DNA from: Vagococcus hydrophili
Lineage (GTDB): Bacteria; Bacillota; Bacilli; Lactobacillales; Vagococcaceae
Length of the DNA: 64,000 bases
Direction: 5' to 3'
Assembly (NCBI RefSeq): GCF_011304195.1
Contig: NZ_CP049887.1
Coordinates: forward strand, 744,001-808,000
Shown: positions 28,420-40,785 of the stretch, one piece after another
How the letters are laid out: every line of letters starts with the position of its first letter
Numbering within the stretch: position 1 is the stretch's first letter
The notes under the pieces: model-generated
Told to the model about the DNA's origin: nothing
The model's database searches: none
The model's input: the letters and a program-made list of their open reading frames with translations, nothing else
Translations under genes and position numbers: made by a program

Positions 28420-28453
28420 AAAAAAGTGGAGAATTTATTTCCCCCACTTTTTA
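28420..28453 (-). terminator. Intrinsic terminator after the Fem gene
   Basis: On the minus strand AAAAAGTGG pairs with CCACTTTTT around a loop of about 14 bases, followed by T-rich sequence. It closes the asnB - ligase - fem unit. Confidence 0.7.
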
Positions 28454-28454
28454 A

Positions 28455-29456
28455 TTATTCATTTAAAAAAATATAATACGATTCTTCATCATATACTCGA
28501 TCAATTTCACCAATAAATTCTGTTGCCTTATCACTACCAACAAAACCACGTTTAAACTTATATAAACCATCTTCTTCATTCATTTCAAAAATACCACCAA
28601 AATCGTAATACTTAGTTCCTCTTTCTAGTCCCCATTTAATCATTTCCCACTGCATTAAATAATTAGGCATCTTATTACGGTGTAGATTATTAGAACCACC
28701 ATACATATACCAAGTAACATTACCATAACTTAAGCATAATGCACCTGCCAATACTTCTCCTTCAAATGTAGCAATAAACACTTTGGCGTTATCACCATAA
28801 GCTTTTAGCACTCGTTCAAAATACTCGTACGGACGGTAACTAATACCTTGACGTTCACTCATGATTACATGAGTATCATAAAAAGCCTTCAAATCTTCTA
28901 AACTTCTAGAAGAATGAACCTCAATTCCTTTTCTTTTCGCTAAACGTATATTGTAACGTGTTTTAGAATGAAATTCTGAGAGTAATTCTTCTTCTGTCTT
29001 ATTTTCCGTATCTAACCTCATATTTAAACGTGGCTGAATTGTTGAATGAGGGTTAATATCTTTGTTACGTACTTTAAACCCTGCAGCTTTATATGCATCA
29101 GATAATTCTTGATTATAAAAAACTTCTGGATCTGTTCTAAGCAAGAAAATATTCTCATTTGATAATTGTTTTTCTGCCTCATCATATAACTCTGTGACTA
29201 ATTGGATATTGTTAACATCACAGACAGGACCTCTTGTTGCATAAGCTATTTTTTTTTCACCTACAGAAGCCACCGTTAAAATTGACATTGCTGCTATTAT
29301 CTCATCTTCTTTTTCTAGATAAATATAAAAAGGTTCCCAATTGTTTTTTACTTGCGCCCATGCCATATCCTGTGTTGTTGCGGTATATGGACTATTTAAA
29401 ATAAAATCCTCATATCTTTTTATTTCTTCAGGATTAGCTAAATTGACTAATGCCAT
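28455..29456 (-). CDS. FemA/FemX-family aminoacyltransferase
   Basis: This 333-residue protein has the two-GNAT-fold FemABX architecture; family members add amino acids from aminoacyl-tRNA to the peptidoglycan precursor side chain. ATRGPVCD near residue 92, the LAKRKGIEVHSS block and YDFGGIFE with LYKFKRGFVG near the C-terminus are characteristic. No coiled-coil arm is obvious. It starts 3 bp after the ATP-grasp gene. Whether it uses aminoacyl-tRNA here is unproven because its neighbour is a tRNA-independent ligase. Confidence 0.85.
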   Translation of the reverse strand: MALVNLANPEEIKRYEDFILNSPYTATTQDMAWAQVKNNWEPFYIYLEKEDEIIAAMSILTVASVGEKKIAYATRGPVCDVNNIQLVTELYDEAEKQLSNENIFLLRTDPEVFYNQELSDAYKAAGFKVRNKDINPHSTIQPRLNMRLDTENKTEEELLSEFHSKTRYNIRLAKRKGIEVHSSRSLEDLKAFYDTHVIMSERQGISYRPYEYFERVLKAYGDNAKVFIATFEGEVLAGALCLSYGNVTWYMYGGSNNLHRNKMPNYLMQWEMIKWGLERGTKYYDFGGIFEMNEEDGLYKFKRGFVGSDKATEFIGEIDRVYDEESYYIFLNE

Positions 29457-29459
29457 TTT

Positions 29460-30677
29460 CTATCGTCCCTTCTTTTTAAACCATTTTTCATAACGTTCCA
29501 CATAGGATTGATAGTATTTTTTCATACTTAAATTTCTAACAATAGATTTATCTTGATCATAAAATAAAGTATAACCATAGTCATCTCTATCAATCATCTC
29601 TTTGGCTACTTGTTTACATGTATCATCCTCTGTATAAGTTAGCACTACTTCTTTTGGAACACCTAACCATAGTTTTTCTTCTCTACTTAAAAATGCTTCT
29701 TCAACTTTTATTTCTTCAACTAAATCTTTAATCGCTTCTTCAATTAAATTACACCCAGCTAACGTCGAATAAAAACTGCTTCGTCCCGGTCGCAAGTTAA
29801 TCTCAAAAATTTTAAATGTCTGATCACGCTCGTCGTACTTCATATCAAAATTAGCAAACCCTGTATAACTGATTCCTTCTAAAAAACGAGTATATGTTTC
29901 ATAAATATCAGCATCAAAAATACTTTTAATCGCCACATAATTTCCTACTAGTGTTGGTGTAACATCTTCTAAAAAAGGATGTCCTAAACACATCGAGTGG
30001 ACTTTACTGTTTGATCCAACATAAGCATTTAAGACACGCATGTTACTATCAGGACCAGGAATAAAATCTTGCATTAACATCGTGTCGCCATATCCAGAAG
30101 TAAAGATATTAAATAAAGTTTCCGTAACTTCTTCTTCACTATTTAAAATATAGGCTTTTTTCTTATCTTTAAATTCTGCTAAAGCATATGTCACACTATT
30201 ACTTGGTTTAACAACCACAGGATAAGTAAAAGGTACTTCGATTTCTCGATAGTTGTCTTTAGTTACTTTCATTGTTTTTGGATAAGGTAACTCTAATTTC
30301 TCACATAAATCATAAAAATCTTCTTTTAAAATTAATTGTTCTTTCAATTCTTTTTTTACAAAAGGTAACCGACAATATTTAGATAACTCCTCTTGGTTAT
30401 CAATCACTAATTCAGCATAACCGTCGCTTGCCGCAAATAAAATTAGTTTGTCATAAGCTTCTAATTTATTCTTTAATAGTGGTATCATAGCTGTTGAAAA
30501 AACAGATGGATTAGCTAAATCATTAACCACTTCTATGTCAACAATCTTAGAATGGTTAGTCATTGGTAATTTGCCTTGACCAACACATAAACTTTTAATT
30601 CCATATGCCATGTGGATTGAACGAGCAATTCCATATGCATTAACATCTGTTCCTAAAATAATAGGTAAAAATTTCAT
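29460..30677 (-). CDS. ATP-grasp ligase, D-aspartate ligase (Aslfm)-like
   Basis: This 405-residue ATP-grasp carboxylate-amine ligase strongly recalls E. faecium Aslfm, which adds D-Asp to the lysine side chain of the peptidoglycan precursor. FLPIILGTDVNAYGIARS opens it; VVVKPSNSVTYA, FIPGPDSNMRVLNAYV, GNYVAI and TGFANFDMKYDERDQTFKIF are shared features, and EINLRPGRSSFY is the metal-binding end. The start at 30677 follows GGAAAGGA. It lies between an asparagine synthase and a Fem protein, which fits a D-Asp/D-Asn cross-bridge. Confidence 0.8.
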   Translation of the reverse strand: MKFLPIILGTDVNAYGIARSIHMAYGIKSLCVGQGKLPMTNHSKIVDIEVVNDLANPSVFSTAMIPLLKNKLEAYDKLILFAASDGYAELVIDNQEELSKYCRLPFVKKELKEQLILKEDFYDLCEKLELPYPKTMKVTKDNYREIEVPFTYPVVVKPSNSVTYALAEFKDKKKAYILNSEEEVTETLFNIFTSGYGDTMLMQDFIPGPDSNMRVLNAYVGSNSKVHSMCLGHPFLEDVTPTLVGNYVAIKSIFDADIYETYTRFLEGISYTGFANFDMKYDERDQTFKIFEINLRPGRSSFYSTLAGCNLIEEAIKDLVEEIKVEEAFLSREEKLWLGVPKEVVLTYTEDDTCKQVAKEMIDRDDYGYTLFYDQDKSIVRNLSMKKYYQSYVERYEKWFKKKGR

Positions 30678-30702
30678 CGTTTTTTTCCTTTCCAAATAAT
30701 TA

Positions 30703-32586
30703 TTAATCTGTTAACTCTGATACTTCTGGTTTGTGACCATCATTGATAAAGTAAACATTATACCAAGTTAAGAAAGTGAAAATAGTCCAAATTTTACGAC
30801 GTTCATCCACTTTTTCTTCATAGTTATCATCTAGCAATTGAATAATTTTGTCTTGATCAAAAAATTCTTTTACCCATTCATTAGAAAATAATTCTCTTAC
30901 ATGTTGGTAATAACGTTCTTCACGTAACCAATCTTTAATTGGTACTGGGAAGCCTAATTTTTCTCTATTCGACCACTCTTCAGGAAGATGTCTTCCTGCG
31001 GCTTGACGAAAAGCATATTTAGTATTTTCAGAATTAATCATATATTTTTCAGGTACTTGCTCTGAGACTCTCATCAACTCAATATCAAGTAATGGCACAC
31101 GTAATTCTAAAGAATGAGCCATTGATAATTTATCAGCTTTTAATAAAATATCTTTTGGCATCCATTGATGAAAATCTAAATATTTTTTCTTCTTAAGTTC
31201 AGATAATCGACTTACTTTTTTGTATTGTTTGTTCACAATGTCTGAGACACTTGGTGACTTAGAATACTCACTTGTCAAATACTCTAATGCTTCTTTTTCT
31301 TCAAAGACTTTCGCGTTACCAATAAAGCATTCTTCAGCTGGTGCTAAGTTAGAATACATATGTAAGCTACCAGGGAATTGTTTTTCTTTAATAAAACCTG
31401 CTAAAGAGTATCTTGCTTTTTCAGGTAATTTTTTAAGTAAACTGGTTGTTTTTCTAATGAATTTTGATTTAGTATAGAATCCATATGTTTGATAGCCACC
31501 AAACAATTCATCCGCACCTTCACCGCTCATAACAACTCTAACATCACGACTTGCTAACTCTGATAGGAAAAATAAAGGAACACAAGATGGATTTGAATCC
31601 GGTTCGTCTAGATGATACTGAATAAGAGGAAAATTTTTGAATGACTCTTCCCCTTCTATGATACGCGACTCATTGTTCAATCCAATCATATCAGTCAACG
31701 CCTTAGCCTCCACTGACTCATTAAACGTCTTATCACCAAAACCAATAGAATACGTTTTATCGGGGCGTAAAACACTTGCTACATAGCTTGAATCTACTCC
31801 TGAAGATAAAAATGAACCAACTTCAACATCAGCGTTTTTATGAATATCGATTGATTCTTGGACACTTTTATCAATTAAATCCACTGTCTCTGATAAAGAC
31901 ATTTTCTTTTCATTATCTTTAACATCCCAATATTGCTTGATTTCTAATAAACCATTTTTATACGTAAAGAAATGACCTTCTTTAATACGATAAACGTTTT
32001 TAAAGAAAGTTTCATCTAATGCTGAATATTGAAATGTCATAAAAGGACGTAAAGCTTCTGTATTTAATTCTTTTTTAAAACCTGGATGTTGCAAAAAGCT
32101 TTTAATTTCTGACCCATAGATAAAACTACCATTCATCTCTGTGTAGTAAAGTGGTTTTATTCCAAAATGGTCTCTAGCTCCAAACAATTCATTAGTTTCT
32201 GTATTCCAAATGACAAAAGCAAACATGCCTCTAATTTTTTGTAATAATTCAACTCCGTATTCTTCGTAACCATGAAGTAATACTTCTGTATCAGCATGGG
32301 TTGTAAATATATGACCTTTTCTTTTTAAATCCGCTCTTAATTCTGAATGGTTATATATTTCTCCATTAAACGTGATAACCATCGTCTTATCTTCATTATA
32401 GATAGGTTGAGAACCACCCTCTAAATCGACAATACTCAACCGTCTAAAACCTAAAGCTGCTTGTGTATCAACATGACTACCAGAACTATTTGGACCTCTA
32501 TGGGCAATAGTTGCCATCATATTTTCTATTATTTCATTTTTTGATTCTACTGACTTGGTATCAATAAATCCAACTATTCCGCACAC
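30703..32586 (-). CDS. asnB: Asparagine synthase (glutamine-hydrolysing), AsnB/AsnH type
   Basis: This amidotransferase has an N-terminal class II glutaminase domain and a C-terminal ATP-pyrophosphatase synthetase domain (EVGSFLSSGVDSSYVA). The true start is the GTG at 32586, because cysteine must be residue 2 to act as the nucleophile (MCGIVGFID); AGAAGGA lies upstream. The protein has 627 residues. In Lactococcus an AsnB paralogue (AsnH) amidates the D-Asp cross-bridge. The D-Asp-ligase-like gene 26 bp downstream suggests the same role here, though free asparagine synthesis is not excluded. Confidence 0.88.
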   Translation of the reverse strand: MCGIVGFIDTKSVESKNEIIENMMATIAHRGPNSSGSHVDTQAALGFRRLSIVDLEGGSQPIYNEDKTMVITFNGEIYNHSELRADLKRKGHIFTTHADTEVLLHGYEEYGVELLQKIRGMFAFVIWNTETNELFGARDHFGIKPLYYTEMNGSFIYGSEIKSFLQHPGFKKELNTEALRPFMTFQYSALDETFFKNVYRIKEGHFFTYKNGLLEIKQYWDVKDNEKKMSLSETVDLIDKSVQESIDIHKNADVEVGSFLSSGVDSSYVASVLRPDKTYSIGFGDKTFNESVEAKALTDMIGLNNESRIIEGEESFKNFPLIQYHLDEPDSNPSCVPLFFLSELASRDVRVVMSGEGADELFGGYQTYGFYTKSKFIRKTTSLLKKLPEKARYSLAGFIKEKQFPGSLHMYSNLAPAEECFIGNAKVFEEKEALEYLTSEYSKSPSVSDIVNKQYKKVSRLSELKKKKYLDFHQWMPKDILLKADKLSMAHSLELRVPLLDIELMRVSEQVPEKYMINSENTKYAFRQAAGRHLPEEWSNREKLGFPVPIKDWLREERYYQHVRELFSNEWVKEFFDQDKIIQLLDDNYEEKVDERRKIWTIFTFLTWYNVYFINDGHKPEVSELTD

Positions 32587-32744
32587 ACCAATTCCTTCTC
32601 TCATTATAGAATTTATTAATTCATTTATATTAGTTTTTATTTTTAATTTTTCTTATTAACAATCTTTAAATTATATATGATTATCCCTTAATTGTCCAAC
32701 TTTCCAAACAATACCATCCTATTAATCGGTTATTATAAATAAAT

Positions 32745-32798
32745 AAAAAAACACCTATAATCATTCCCTGACCCACAGGAAACAATTAAGAGGTGTTT
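32745..32798 (-). terminator. Intrinsic terminator after adhE
   Basis: On the minus strand AAACACCT...AGGTGTTT closes a hairpin with internal TTTCCTGTGGGTCAGG pairing, followed by TTTTTTATTTATTT. Confidence 0.75.
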
Positions 32799-32813
32799 AA
32801 ATATCACAAATGA

Positions 32814-35414
32814 TTATGCATTATATGAATCAATAATAATTTGTTTTAATTCGCTAATTAATGGTTCTTTAGGGTTAGCAGTTGTACATTGATCTTCATA
32901 AGCAAGCTCAGCCATACGATCTACTGTGTTGTCTAATGTTTCTTGAGACAATCCTTGTGCTTTAAGGTTCATGTCAATTCCAACACGTTTTCCTAATTCA
33001 TCTACTTCTGTTGCTAAAGCTTCTACTAATTCAGCAGTTGTGTTTCCTTTAAGACCTAAGAAACGAGCTACGTCAGCGTAGTCTGTGTCCGCTCTAAAGT
33101 AATCATATTTAGGGAACAATGCATGTTTTGAAGGATCTTTCGCATTGTAACGGATAATATGAGGTAAAAGAATCGCATTTGTACGTCCGTGAGGAATACC
33201 GTATTCTCCACCAATTTTATGAGCGATTGAGTGACATATACCTAGGAAAGCATTCGCAAATGCCATACCAGCCATTGTTGAAGCATTGTGCATTTTTTCT
33301 CTGTTTTCTAAGTTAGGGTTTTTCACTGAATCTTCTAAGTTATCAAAGACTAATCTGATTGCTTGTAAACTTAATCCACGAGTATAGTCAGATGCCATTA
33401 CTGAAACATATGATTCTAAAGCGTGAGTTAATACGTCCATCCCTGTATCTGCAGTTACTCCAGCTGGTACACTCATTACAAATTGTGGGTCAATAATTGC
33501 CACGTTTGGTGTTAAAGCGTAATCTGCTAATGGGTATTTCACGTGTGTTTCACTATCAGTAATTACGGCAAATGGTGTTACTTCAGCACCTGTACCAGAT
33601 GTTGTTGGAATACAAACCATTTGAGATTTTTTAGCTGATTGAATTTTGTACGTACGTTTTCTAATATCTAAGAATTTTTGTTTAGCGCCAAAGAATTCTG
33701 TATCTGGGTGTTCGTAGAATAACCACATACCTTTAGCGGCATCAATTGCAGATCCACCACCGATAGCAATGATTGTATCTGGTTTGAATTTATTAATCAT
33801 TTCAGTTCCTGCATAAACAGTGTTTGTTGAAGGGTTAGGTTCAACATCTGAGAAGATTTCATAAGTCACTTTGTTGTTACGTTTGTTTAACTCATCAATT
33901 ACTTTTTGAGTATAACCAAATTGAACCATTCCAGGGTCACAGACGATGAATGCACGTTCAATGTTTTCCATTTTTTCTAAATATTGGATTGAATTTAATT
34001 CAAAATAAATTTTTTCTGGAAGTTTAAACCATTGCATATTATTTCTCCGTTTTGTTACAGTTTTTGTGTTGATTAAGTTAATTGCTGTTACGTTTTTAGA
34101 TACTGAGTTTTTACCGTAAGATCCACAACCTAATGTTAATGAAGGAATCATTTCGTTGTAGATATCACCAATCCCACCTTGTGCTGCTGGTGAGTTGATT
34201 AAGATACGACAAGCATTCATTCTTAAACCAAATTGAATGTGTAAATCTTCATCTTCTGAATGTAAAACAGCAGTATGTCCTTCTCCACCAAGTTTTAACA
34301 TTTTTTCACATAATTCTAAACCATGTTCACGGCTGTTAGCTTTAAACATTGCTAAAACTGGAGATAGTTTTTCACGAGATAATGGGTAATCAGCACCCGC
34401 ATCTTCTAATTCAGCGATTAAAATTTTAGTTCCTGCTGGGACGTTAATTCCTGCGTCTTTAGCGATAGATACAGCAGAATGACCAACGATTGCTGGGTTA
34501 ACAGCTGTTTTAGCTTCGTTCATGACTGCTTTTTCTAATTTAGCTAATTCATTAGCTTTAACGATGTATACTTGATGTGCTTCAAATTCAGCTTTCACTG
34601 CATCATAAACTTCAGCATCAACAATCACACCTTGTTCTGAGGCACAAATCATTCCATTATCAAATGATTTTGAAATAATTAAATCGTTAACCGCACGTTT
34701 GATTCTTGCTGTTTTTTCAACGTAAGCAGGTGTGTTACCAGGTCCTACGCCAAGTGCTGGTTTACCAGTAGAATATGCAGCTTTAACCATTGCAGAACCA
34801 CCTGTAGCTAATACAATTGCCACGCCTTCATGATTCATTAATGTGTTTGTTCCTTCGATTGAAGGTTGCTCAACCCATTGAACACAGTTTTCAGGTGCGC
34901 CAGCTGCAACGGCTGCATCACGAACGATACGAGCTGCTTCTGCTGAACATTTTTGTGCGCTTGGATGGAAAGCAAAAATGATTGGATTACGTGTTTTGAT
35001 TGAAATCATTGCTTTAAAAATGGTTGTAGATGTTGGGTTAGTTGTTGGTGTTACCCCACAAACCACACCGACTGGGTCAGCAATTTCAATAATTTGTTTT
35101 TGTTTATCTTCGTTGATTACGCCAACTGTTTTATCATATTTAATGCTGTTCCAGATACTTTCAGATGCGAACATATTTTTAATTGCTTTATCTTCATAAA
35201 TTCCACGGCCAGTTTCTTCGACTGCCATTTTTGCTAAAGGCATGTGTTGATTTAAAGCTGCCATCGCCATTTGATGAACGATATGATCTACTTTTTCTTG
35301 ATCGAAAGCTTTCATTTCTTTTAATGCTTGGTTACCTTTTACTACTAATTCATCAATGACTTGCGCCACGTTACTTTCTTGTTTCTCAACTTTTTTATCT
35401 TTTGTCTTTACCAT
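32814..35414 (-). CDS. adhE: Bifunctional acetaldehyde-CoA/alcohol dehydrogenase
   Basis: This enzyme reduces acetyl-CoA to acetaldehyde and then ethanol, reoxidising two NADH. Its 866 residues hold an N-terminal aldehyde dehydrogenase domain with the catalytic cysteine in [14 protein letters not shown] and a C-terminal iron-dependent alcohol dehydrogenase with [29 protein letters not shown] and the metal ligands in HALESYVS and [20 protein letters not shown] (quoted in part). AdhE assembles into spirosomes in other bacteria. AGGAGG precedes the ATG. A Rex operator upstream suggests redox control. Confidence 0.97.
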   Translation of the reverse strand: MVKTKDKKVEKQESNVAQVIDELVVKGNQALKEMKAFDQEKVDHIVHQMAMAALNQHMPLAKMAVEETGRGIYEDKAIKNMFASESIWNSIKYDKTVGVINEDKQKQIIEIADPVGVVCGVTPTTNPTSTTIFKAMISIKTRNPIIFAFHPSAQKCSAEAARIVRDAAVAAGAPENCVQWVEQPSIEGTNTLMNHEGVAIVLATGGSAMVKAAYSTGKPALGVGPGNTPAYVEKTARIKRAVNDLIISKSFDNGMICASEQGVIVDAEVYDAVKAEFEAHQVYIVKANELAKLEKAVMNEAKTAVNPAIVGHSAVSIAKDAGINVPAGTKILIAELEDAGADYPLSREKLSPVLAMFKANSREHGLELCEKMLKLGGEGHTAVLHSEDEDLHIQFGLRMNACRILINSPAAQGGIGDIYNEMIPSLTLGCGSYGKNSVSKNVTAINLINTKTVTKRRNNMQWFKLPEKIYFELNSIQYLEKMENIERAFIVCDPGMVQFGYTQKVIDELNKRNNKVTYEIFSDVEPNPSTNTVYAGTEMINKFKPDTIIAIGGGSAIDAAKGMWLFYEHPDTEFFGAKQKFLDIRKRTYKIQSAKKSQMVCIPTTSGTGAEVTPFAVITDSETHVKYPLADYALTPNVAIIDPQFVMSVPAGVTADTGMDVLTHALESYVSVMASDYTRGLSLQAIRLVFDNLEDSVKNPNLENREKMHNASTMAGMAFANAFLGICHSIAHKIGGEYGIPHGRTNAILLPHIIRYNAKDPSKHALFPKYDYFRADTDYADVARFLGLKGNTTAELVEALATEVDELGKRVGIDMNLKAQGLSQETLDNTVDRMAELAYEDQCTTANPKEPLISELKQIIIDSYNA

Positions 35415-35491
35415 AATAGCCTCCTGAAATAATTTGTTATTTACTTCACAAATGTAATATACATCATTTTTTCATAATTGTAAATACTTTT

Positions 35492-35509
35492 TTGTGACAT
35501 TTTTCACTT
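35492..35509 (-). promoter_or_regulatory. Candidate Rex operator upstream of adhE
   Basis: TTGTGACATTTTTCACTT resembles the Rex box TTGTGA-N6-TCACAA: the left half is perfect and the right half has 4 of 6 bases. It sits about 80 bp before adhE, a classic Rex target. The rest of this 339-bp gap (35415-35753) is very AT-rich and shows no gene. Confidence 0.6.
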
Positions 35510-35753
35510 TATTTTTAAATTAACTCTAACTATTGTTAAAATACACTTTATATCATGAACCATACCATTAATTTTTTATATCAAACTAAAAGATTGATAC
35601 TATTTTCACATTTATTGATAAACACATTTTCATAAAAAAGATCGATTCTGATTGTCCCACTATTAAATATGATTGACTCATCCTCTCTTCAAATTTATAC
35701 TTCTTTTATAAATAAAAGTCGTATTTTAAAAACAAAAAGAAAGGAACTAACAA

Positions 35754-36170
35754 ATGAAGAAAAAAATTCTTTTGTTCCCACTATTTATATTTATCTTTTG
35801 CTTATTGATGTACAAGATTTTAGTAGAAACACCTGTTGATAGTTTCAACAATCAAAACAAAGAACTTTTAATTACTCAATCCAAAGAAAATTCTACTGAT
35901 ATAGTCATTACTAATTCTTCAAGTCGTCGTTTAATTTGGGAAACTTCTAAAACAGAAGTAATGACACAATCGAAAAACATGTGGCTACCTGTAGAAACAG
36001 TTTTACCTAAAGTAGCCATTAAAGAATATATTGATAGCGGTGCTACCTCTATCTTTTCTTTAAAAGACTACATAGCTAATAATAGTAAAGAAAATTACAA
36101 ACTAGTTTTTTTCTTTTCATATGACAACGAACCAGAATTCTCATATGAATTTGAACTAAAGATTCCATAA
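35754..36170 (+). CDS. Secreted or membrane-anchored protein of unknown function, 138 aa
   Basis: I do not recognise the family. A lysine-rich start and a hydrophobic segment (residues 5-24) form a signal peptide or membrane anchor. The remaining extracellular part is beta-rich by eye, without cysteines or known motifs; the spacing of hydrophobic strands and the terminal FELKIP suggest a single immunoglobulin-like domain. GAAAGGAA lies before the ATG. It is a lone gene divergent from adhE. Confidence 0.6.
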   Translation: MKKKILLFPLFIFIFCLLMYKILVETPVDSFNNQNKELLITQSKENSTDIVITNSSSRRLIWETSKTEVMTQSKNMWLPVETVLPKVAIKEYIDSGATSIFSLKDYIANNSKENYKLVFFFSYDNEPEFSYEFELKIP

Positions 36171-36185
36171 AAACATCTCAATAAA

Positions 36186-36232
36186 ACAAAAACAAACGGA
36201 CTACTTTTTCTAAGCAATCCGTTTGTTTTTAA
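36186..36232. terminator. Bidirectional intrinsic terminator
   Basis: AAAAACAAACGGA pairs with TCCGTTTGTTTTT around a 17-base loop. It serves the secreted-protein gene and the convergent yajC-tgt-queA unit. Confidence 0.8.
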
Positions 36233-36246
36233 TTTGAAAGAAAATC

Positions 36247-36594
36247 TTATTGATTTTCTTTTTCTTCTTCTTTAGTTTCAACAACTTCAGTTACTTCTTC
36301 TGTTTCAACTGTTGCTGCTGGAGCACTTGCTGCTGCAGGTGTTACAGTTTTGATTGCAGCACGTTCAAACACTAAATAAATACCTTCACAGTCAATTGTT
36401 ACAGTTCCTTTGTCTGTGTTTAATTCATGAACCACACCGTATAACCCACCAATAGTCACAACTTCGTCTCCAAGTTTCATGCTATTTAATAGCTCTTGGC
36501 GTTGATTTTGTTGTTTCTTTTGAGAACGTGTCATGAAAAACATCATCCCACCGATAATAATTAACGGAAATAAAAATCCTAATCCACCTTGCAT
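36247..36594 (-). CDS. yajC: Preprotein translocase subunit YajC
   Basis: This small single-pass membrane protein associates with SecDF-YidC. Residues 3-20 form the membrane helix (GLGFLFPLIIIGGMMFFM), followed by RSQKKQQNQRQELLNSMKLG and the GDEVVTIGGLYGVV motif, all standard. The C-terminal tail is acidic and alanine/valine-rich. It lies downstream of tgt, the usual queA-tgt-yajC order. Confidence 0.93.
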   Translation of the reverse strand: MQGGLGFLFPLIIIGGMMFFMTRSQKKQQNQRQELLNSMKLGDEVVTIGGLYGVVHELNTDKGTVTIDCEGIYLVFERAAIKTVTPAAASAPAATVETEEVTEVVETKEEEKENQ

Positions 36595-36677
36595 TTGATC
36601 TACCTCATTTTCTTTTTATAAGTCACTATCCACTTTATCAAATTTTATTAGATTACACTAGTTTAATTTATGATTTT

Positions 36678-38881
<2,204 letters not shown>

Positions 38882-38965
38882 CTATTCCTTTCTATATCTT
38901 CCTGTTGTATTTTAACATCTTTAGCCCAAAAGAAAAAGCGTTCATGTTTTCTAAAACGCGCTAAA

Positions 38966-39004
38966 AAAAGAGATTCAGTTATTTTCATCTGAAATCTCTT
39001 TTTC
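38966..39004 (-). terminator. Intrinsic terminator after ruvB
   Basis: On the minus strand AAAGAGATTTCAG pairs with CTGAATCTCTTT around a ten-base loop, followed by T residues. Confidence 0.8.
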
Positions 39005-39005
39005 C

Positions 39006-40016
39006 TTATTTTTCTTCGTAAGTATACCCTAAATGCTCATAACCAAATTCAGTAACCACTCGACCTCTTTGTGTTCGTTTGATAAATCCCTTTTGAATTA
39101 AATAAGGCTCATACATGTCCTCAACAGTTTCAGTTTCTTCACTAATATTAACCGCAATCGTTGTTAGACCAACGGGACCACCGTTATAAAGTTCAATCAT
39201 CGTTGTTAAGATTTTTTGATCCACATAATCTAAGCCCTTGTGATCGACTTGCAACATTTTCAAAGCTTCATCTGCTACGTATTCATCAATTTTTCCGTTA
39301 CTTTCAACTTGAGCAAAATCACGGACTCGCTTCAATAAACGGTTGGCGATTCGAGGGGTCCCTCTTGAACGTCTAGCAATTTCAAAAGCTCCTGTTTCTT
39401 TGATTTCTGTGGCAAAAATATCCGCAGAACGCAGGACAATCTCTTTTAAATCATGGTCTTCATAATATTCCATGTGACAAATGATCCCAAAGCGATCCCT
39501 TAAAGGTGCTGATAACATTCCTGCCCGAGTTGTTGCTCCTACTAAGGTAAAGGGGGGTAACGGGAAATGAACAGGGTGGGCACTTGGACCTTGCCCCACT
39601 ATAATATCCACAAAAAAATCTTCCATTGCCGAATAAAGTAATTCTTCTGCTACTCTTGGCAAACGATGAATTTCATCAATAAATAGAACATCCCCTGGTT
39701 CTAGCTCATTTAAAATAGCCACTAAATCACCCGGTTTTTCAATGGCTGGACCACTGGTTGTTTTAATATTAACTTCCATTTCATTGGCAATTACCATAGC
39801 CATGGTTGTTTTACCTAATCCCGGTGGACCATACAACAAGACATGATCCAAAGATTCTTCTCGTTGTTTAGCGGCTTTAATGTAGATATCTAACTCTCGT
39901 TTCACCTTATCTTGACCGATATACTGGGCTAAATATTGAGGCCGTAATGATTTTTCTAAACCGTCTTCTGCTTCATCTAAATCAGCTGATACCAAGCGAT
40001 TTTCTTCTTCGTTCAT
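39006..40016 (-). CDS. ruvB: Holliday junction branch migration helicase RuvB
   Basis: This AAA+ motor drives Holliday junction branch migration with RuvA. Its 336 residues show Walker A ([11 protein letters not shown]), Walker B ([10 protein letters not shown]), the [18 protein letters not shown] block and the C-terminal winged helix ([14 protein letters not shown]). It starts 12 bp after ruvA. Confidence 0.97.
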   Translation of the reverse strand: MNEEENRLVSADLDEAEDGLEKSLRPQYLAQYIGQDKVKRELDIYIKAAKQREESLDHVLLYGPPGLGKTTMAMVIANEMEVNIKTTSGPAIEKPGDLVAILNELEPGDVLFIDEIHRLPRVAEELLYSAMEDFFVDIIVGQGPSAHPVHFPLPPFTLVGATTRAGMLSAPLRDRFGIICHMEYYEDHDLKEIVLRSADIFATEIKETGAFEIARRSRGTPRIANRLLKRVRDFAQVESNGKIDEYVADEALKMLQVDHKGLDYVDQKILTTMIELYNGGPVGLTTIAVNISEETETVEDMYEPYLIQKGFIKRTQRGRVVTEFGYEHLGYTYEEK

Positions 40017-40028
40017 TACAAATCCTCC

Positions 40029-40646
40029 CTATTTTTTCATTAACAATTTCAAACCAAAGCGTAAAATTTCATCCGTTGCTTTACCTGTCATTGTTTCAAG
40101 CTCTACCTTAATGCGTTTGATTTCTCGCTCAGAATAACCTAATGCTTTCAGTGCTTCAATCGCTTCTGTTAAGGAACTATCATCGATCGTACTAAATAAA
40201 TCATCTTGCTTGGCGTAAACTTGCTTCGCTTCCCCTGTGATTTCTAATTCATCTAATTTCCCTTTTAAGTCTAAGACCATTTGTTGCGCTGTCTTTTTCC
40301 CAACACCTGGAAATTTAGTTAAGTACTTCGCGTCTTCATTTTCAATCGCACTTACTAATCCAGCATGGTCATCTAAAGCCATAATGGCTAAACCACTCTT
40401 AGGTCCAATACCTGAGACACTAATTAATTTTAAGAATAATTGTTTTTCTTCTAAGTCTGAAAAACCATATAAGACATGAGCGTCATCTCTGATAACTTGA
40501 TGTAAATAAACGACCACTTCTTTTTCTAAATGAGCTGAATAGCGAAACGGATTTGCCACAGCTATTTGATACCCAATGTTGTTTGTTTCGATAACTATAT
40601 AATACGGACTCACATAAGTGACCACGCCTTTAATGTATTCGTACAC
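40029..40646 (-). CDS. ruvA: Holliday junction branch migration protein RuvA
   Basis: RuvA binds four-way junctions as a tetramer and loads RuvB. I place the start at the GTG at 40646 ([14 protein letters not shown]), preceded by GGTGGAG, which gives 205 residues, the family length. The open frame extends 45 codons further upstream through a terminator and is not coding there. Two helix-hairpin-helix motifs ([32 protein letters not shown]) are present. Confidence 0.95.
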   Translation of the reverse strand: MYEYIKGVVTYVSPYYIVIETNNIGYQIAVANPFRYSAHLEKEVVVYLHQVIRDDAHVLYGFSDLEEKQLFLKLISVSGIGPKSGLAIMALDDHAGLVSAIENEDAKYLTKFPGVGKKTAQQMVLDLKGKLDELEITGEAKQVYAKQDDLFSTIDDSSLTEAIEALKALGYSEREIKRIKVELETMTGKATDEILRFGLKLLMKK

Positions 40647-40737
40647 TTTTTCTCCACCTTCCACGTACGCATGTTCCCTAAGATTGTAACATAGTTTAGG
40701 AAGATTTAGCCATGATTTACGCATTAAACAATGTAGC

Positions 40738-40785
40738 AAGAAAAAGAGCGTATGATATAAGCATAAAAACTTATACCACACTCTC
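40738..40785 (-). terminator. Intrinsic terminator at the end of the cytolysin islet
   Basis: On the minus strand AGAGTGTGGTATAAG pairs with CTTATATCATACGCTCT, followed by five T. It follows the stop at 40786 directly and marks the boundary between the islet and the ruvAB backbone. Confidence 0.8.

Noticed and set aside
32627..32669. A PrfA-box-like sequence (TTAAAGATTGTTAA, minus strand) 23 bp from TAATAT upstream of asnB
   Set aside because: It has two mismatches to the consensus, and the region is extremely AT-rich, so a chance match is likely. A genome-wide motif score would be needed.
35526..35539. CTAACTATTGTTAA between adhE and the secreted-protein gene, resembling a PrfA box
   Set aside because: It has two mismatches and no acceptable -10 at 22-23 bp in either direction.
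40647..40781. N-terminal extension of ruvA by 45 codons
   Set aside because: It runs through the intrinsic terminator of the islet, and the GTG at 40646 has a ribosome binding site and gives the family length.
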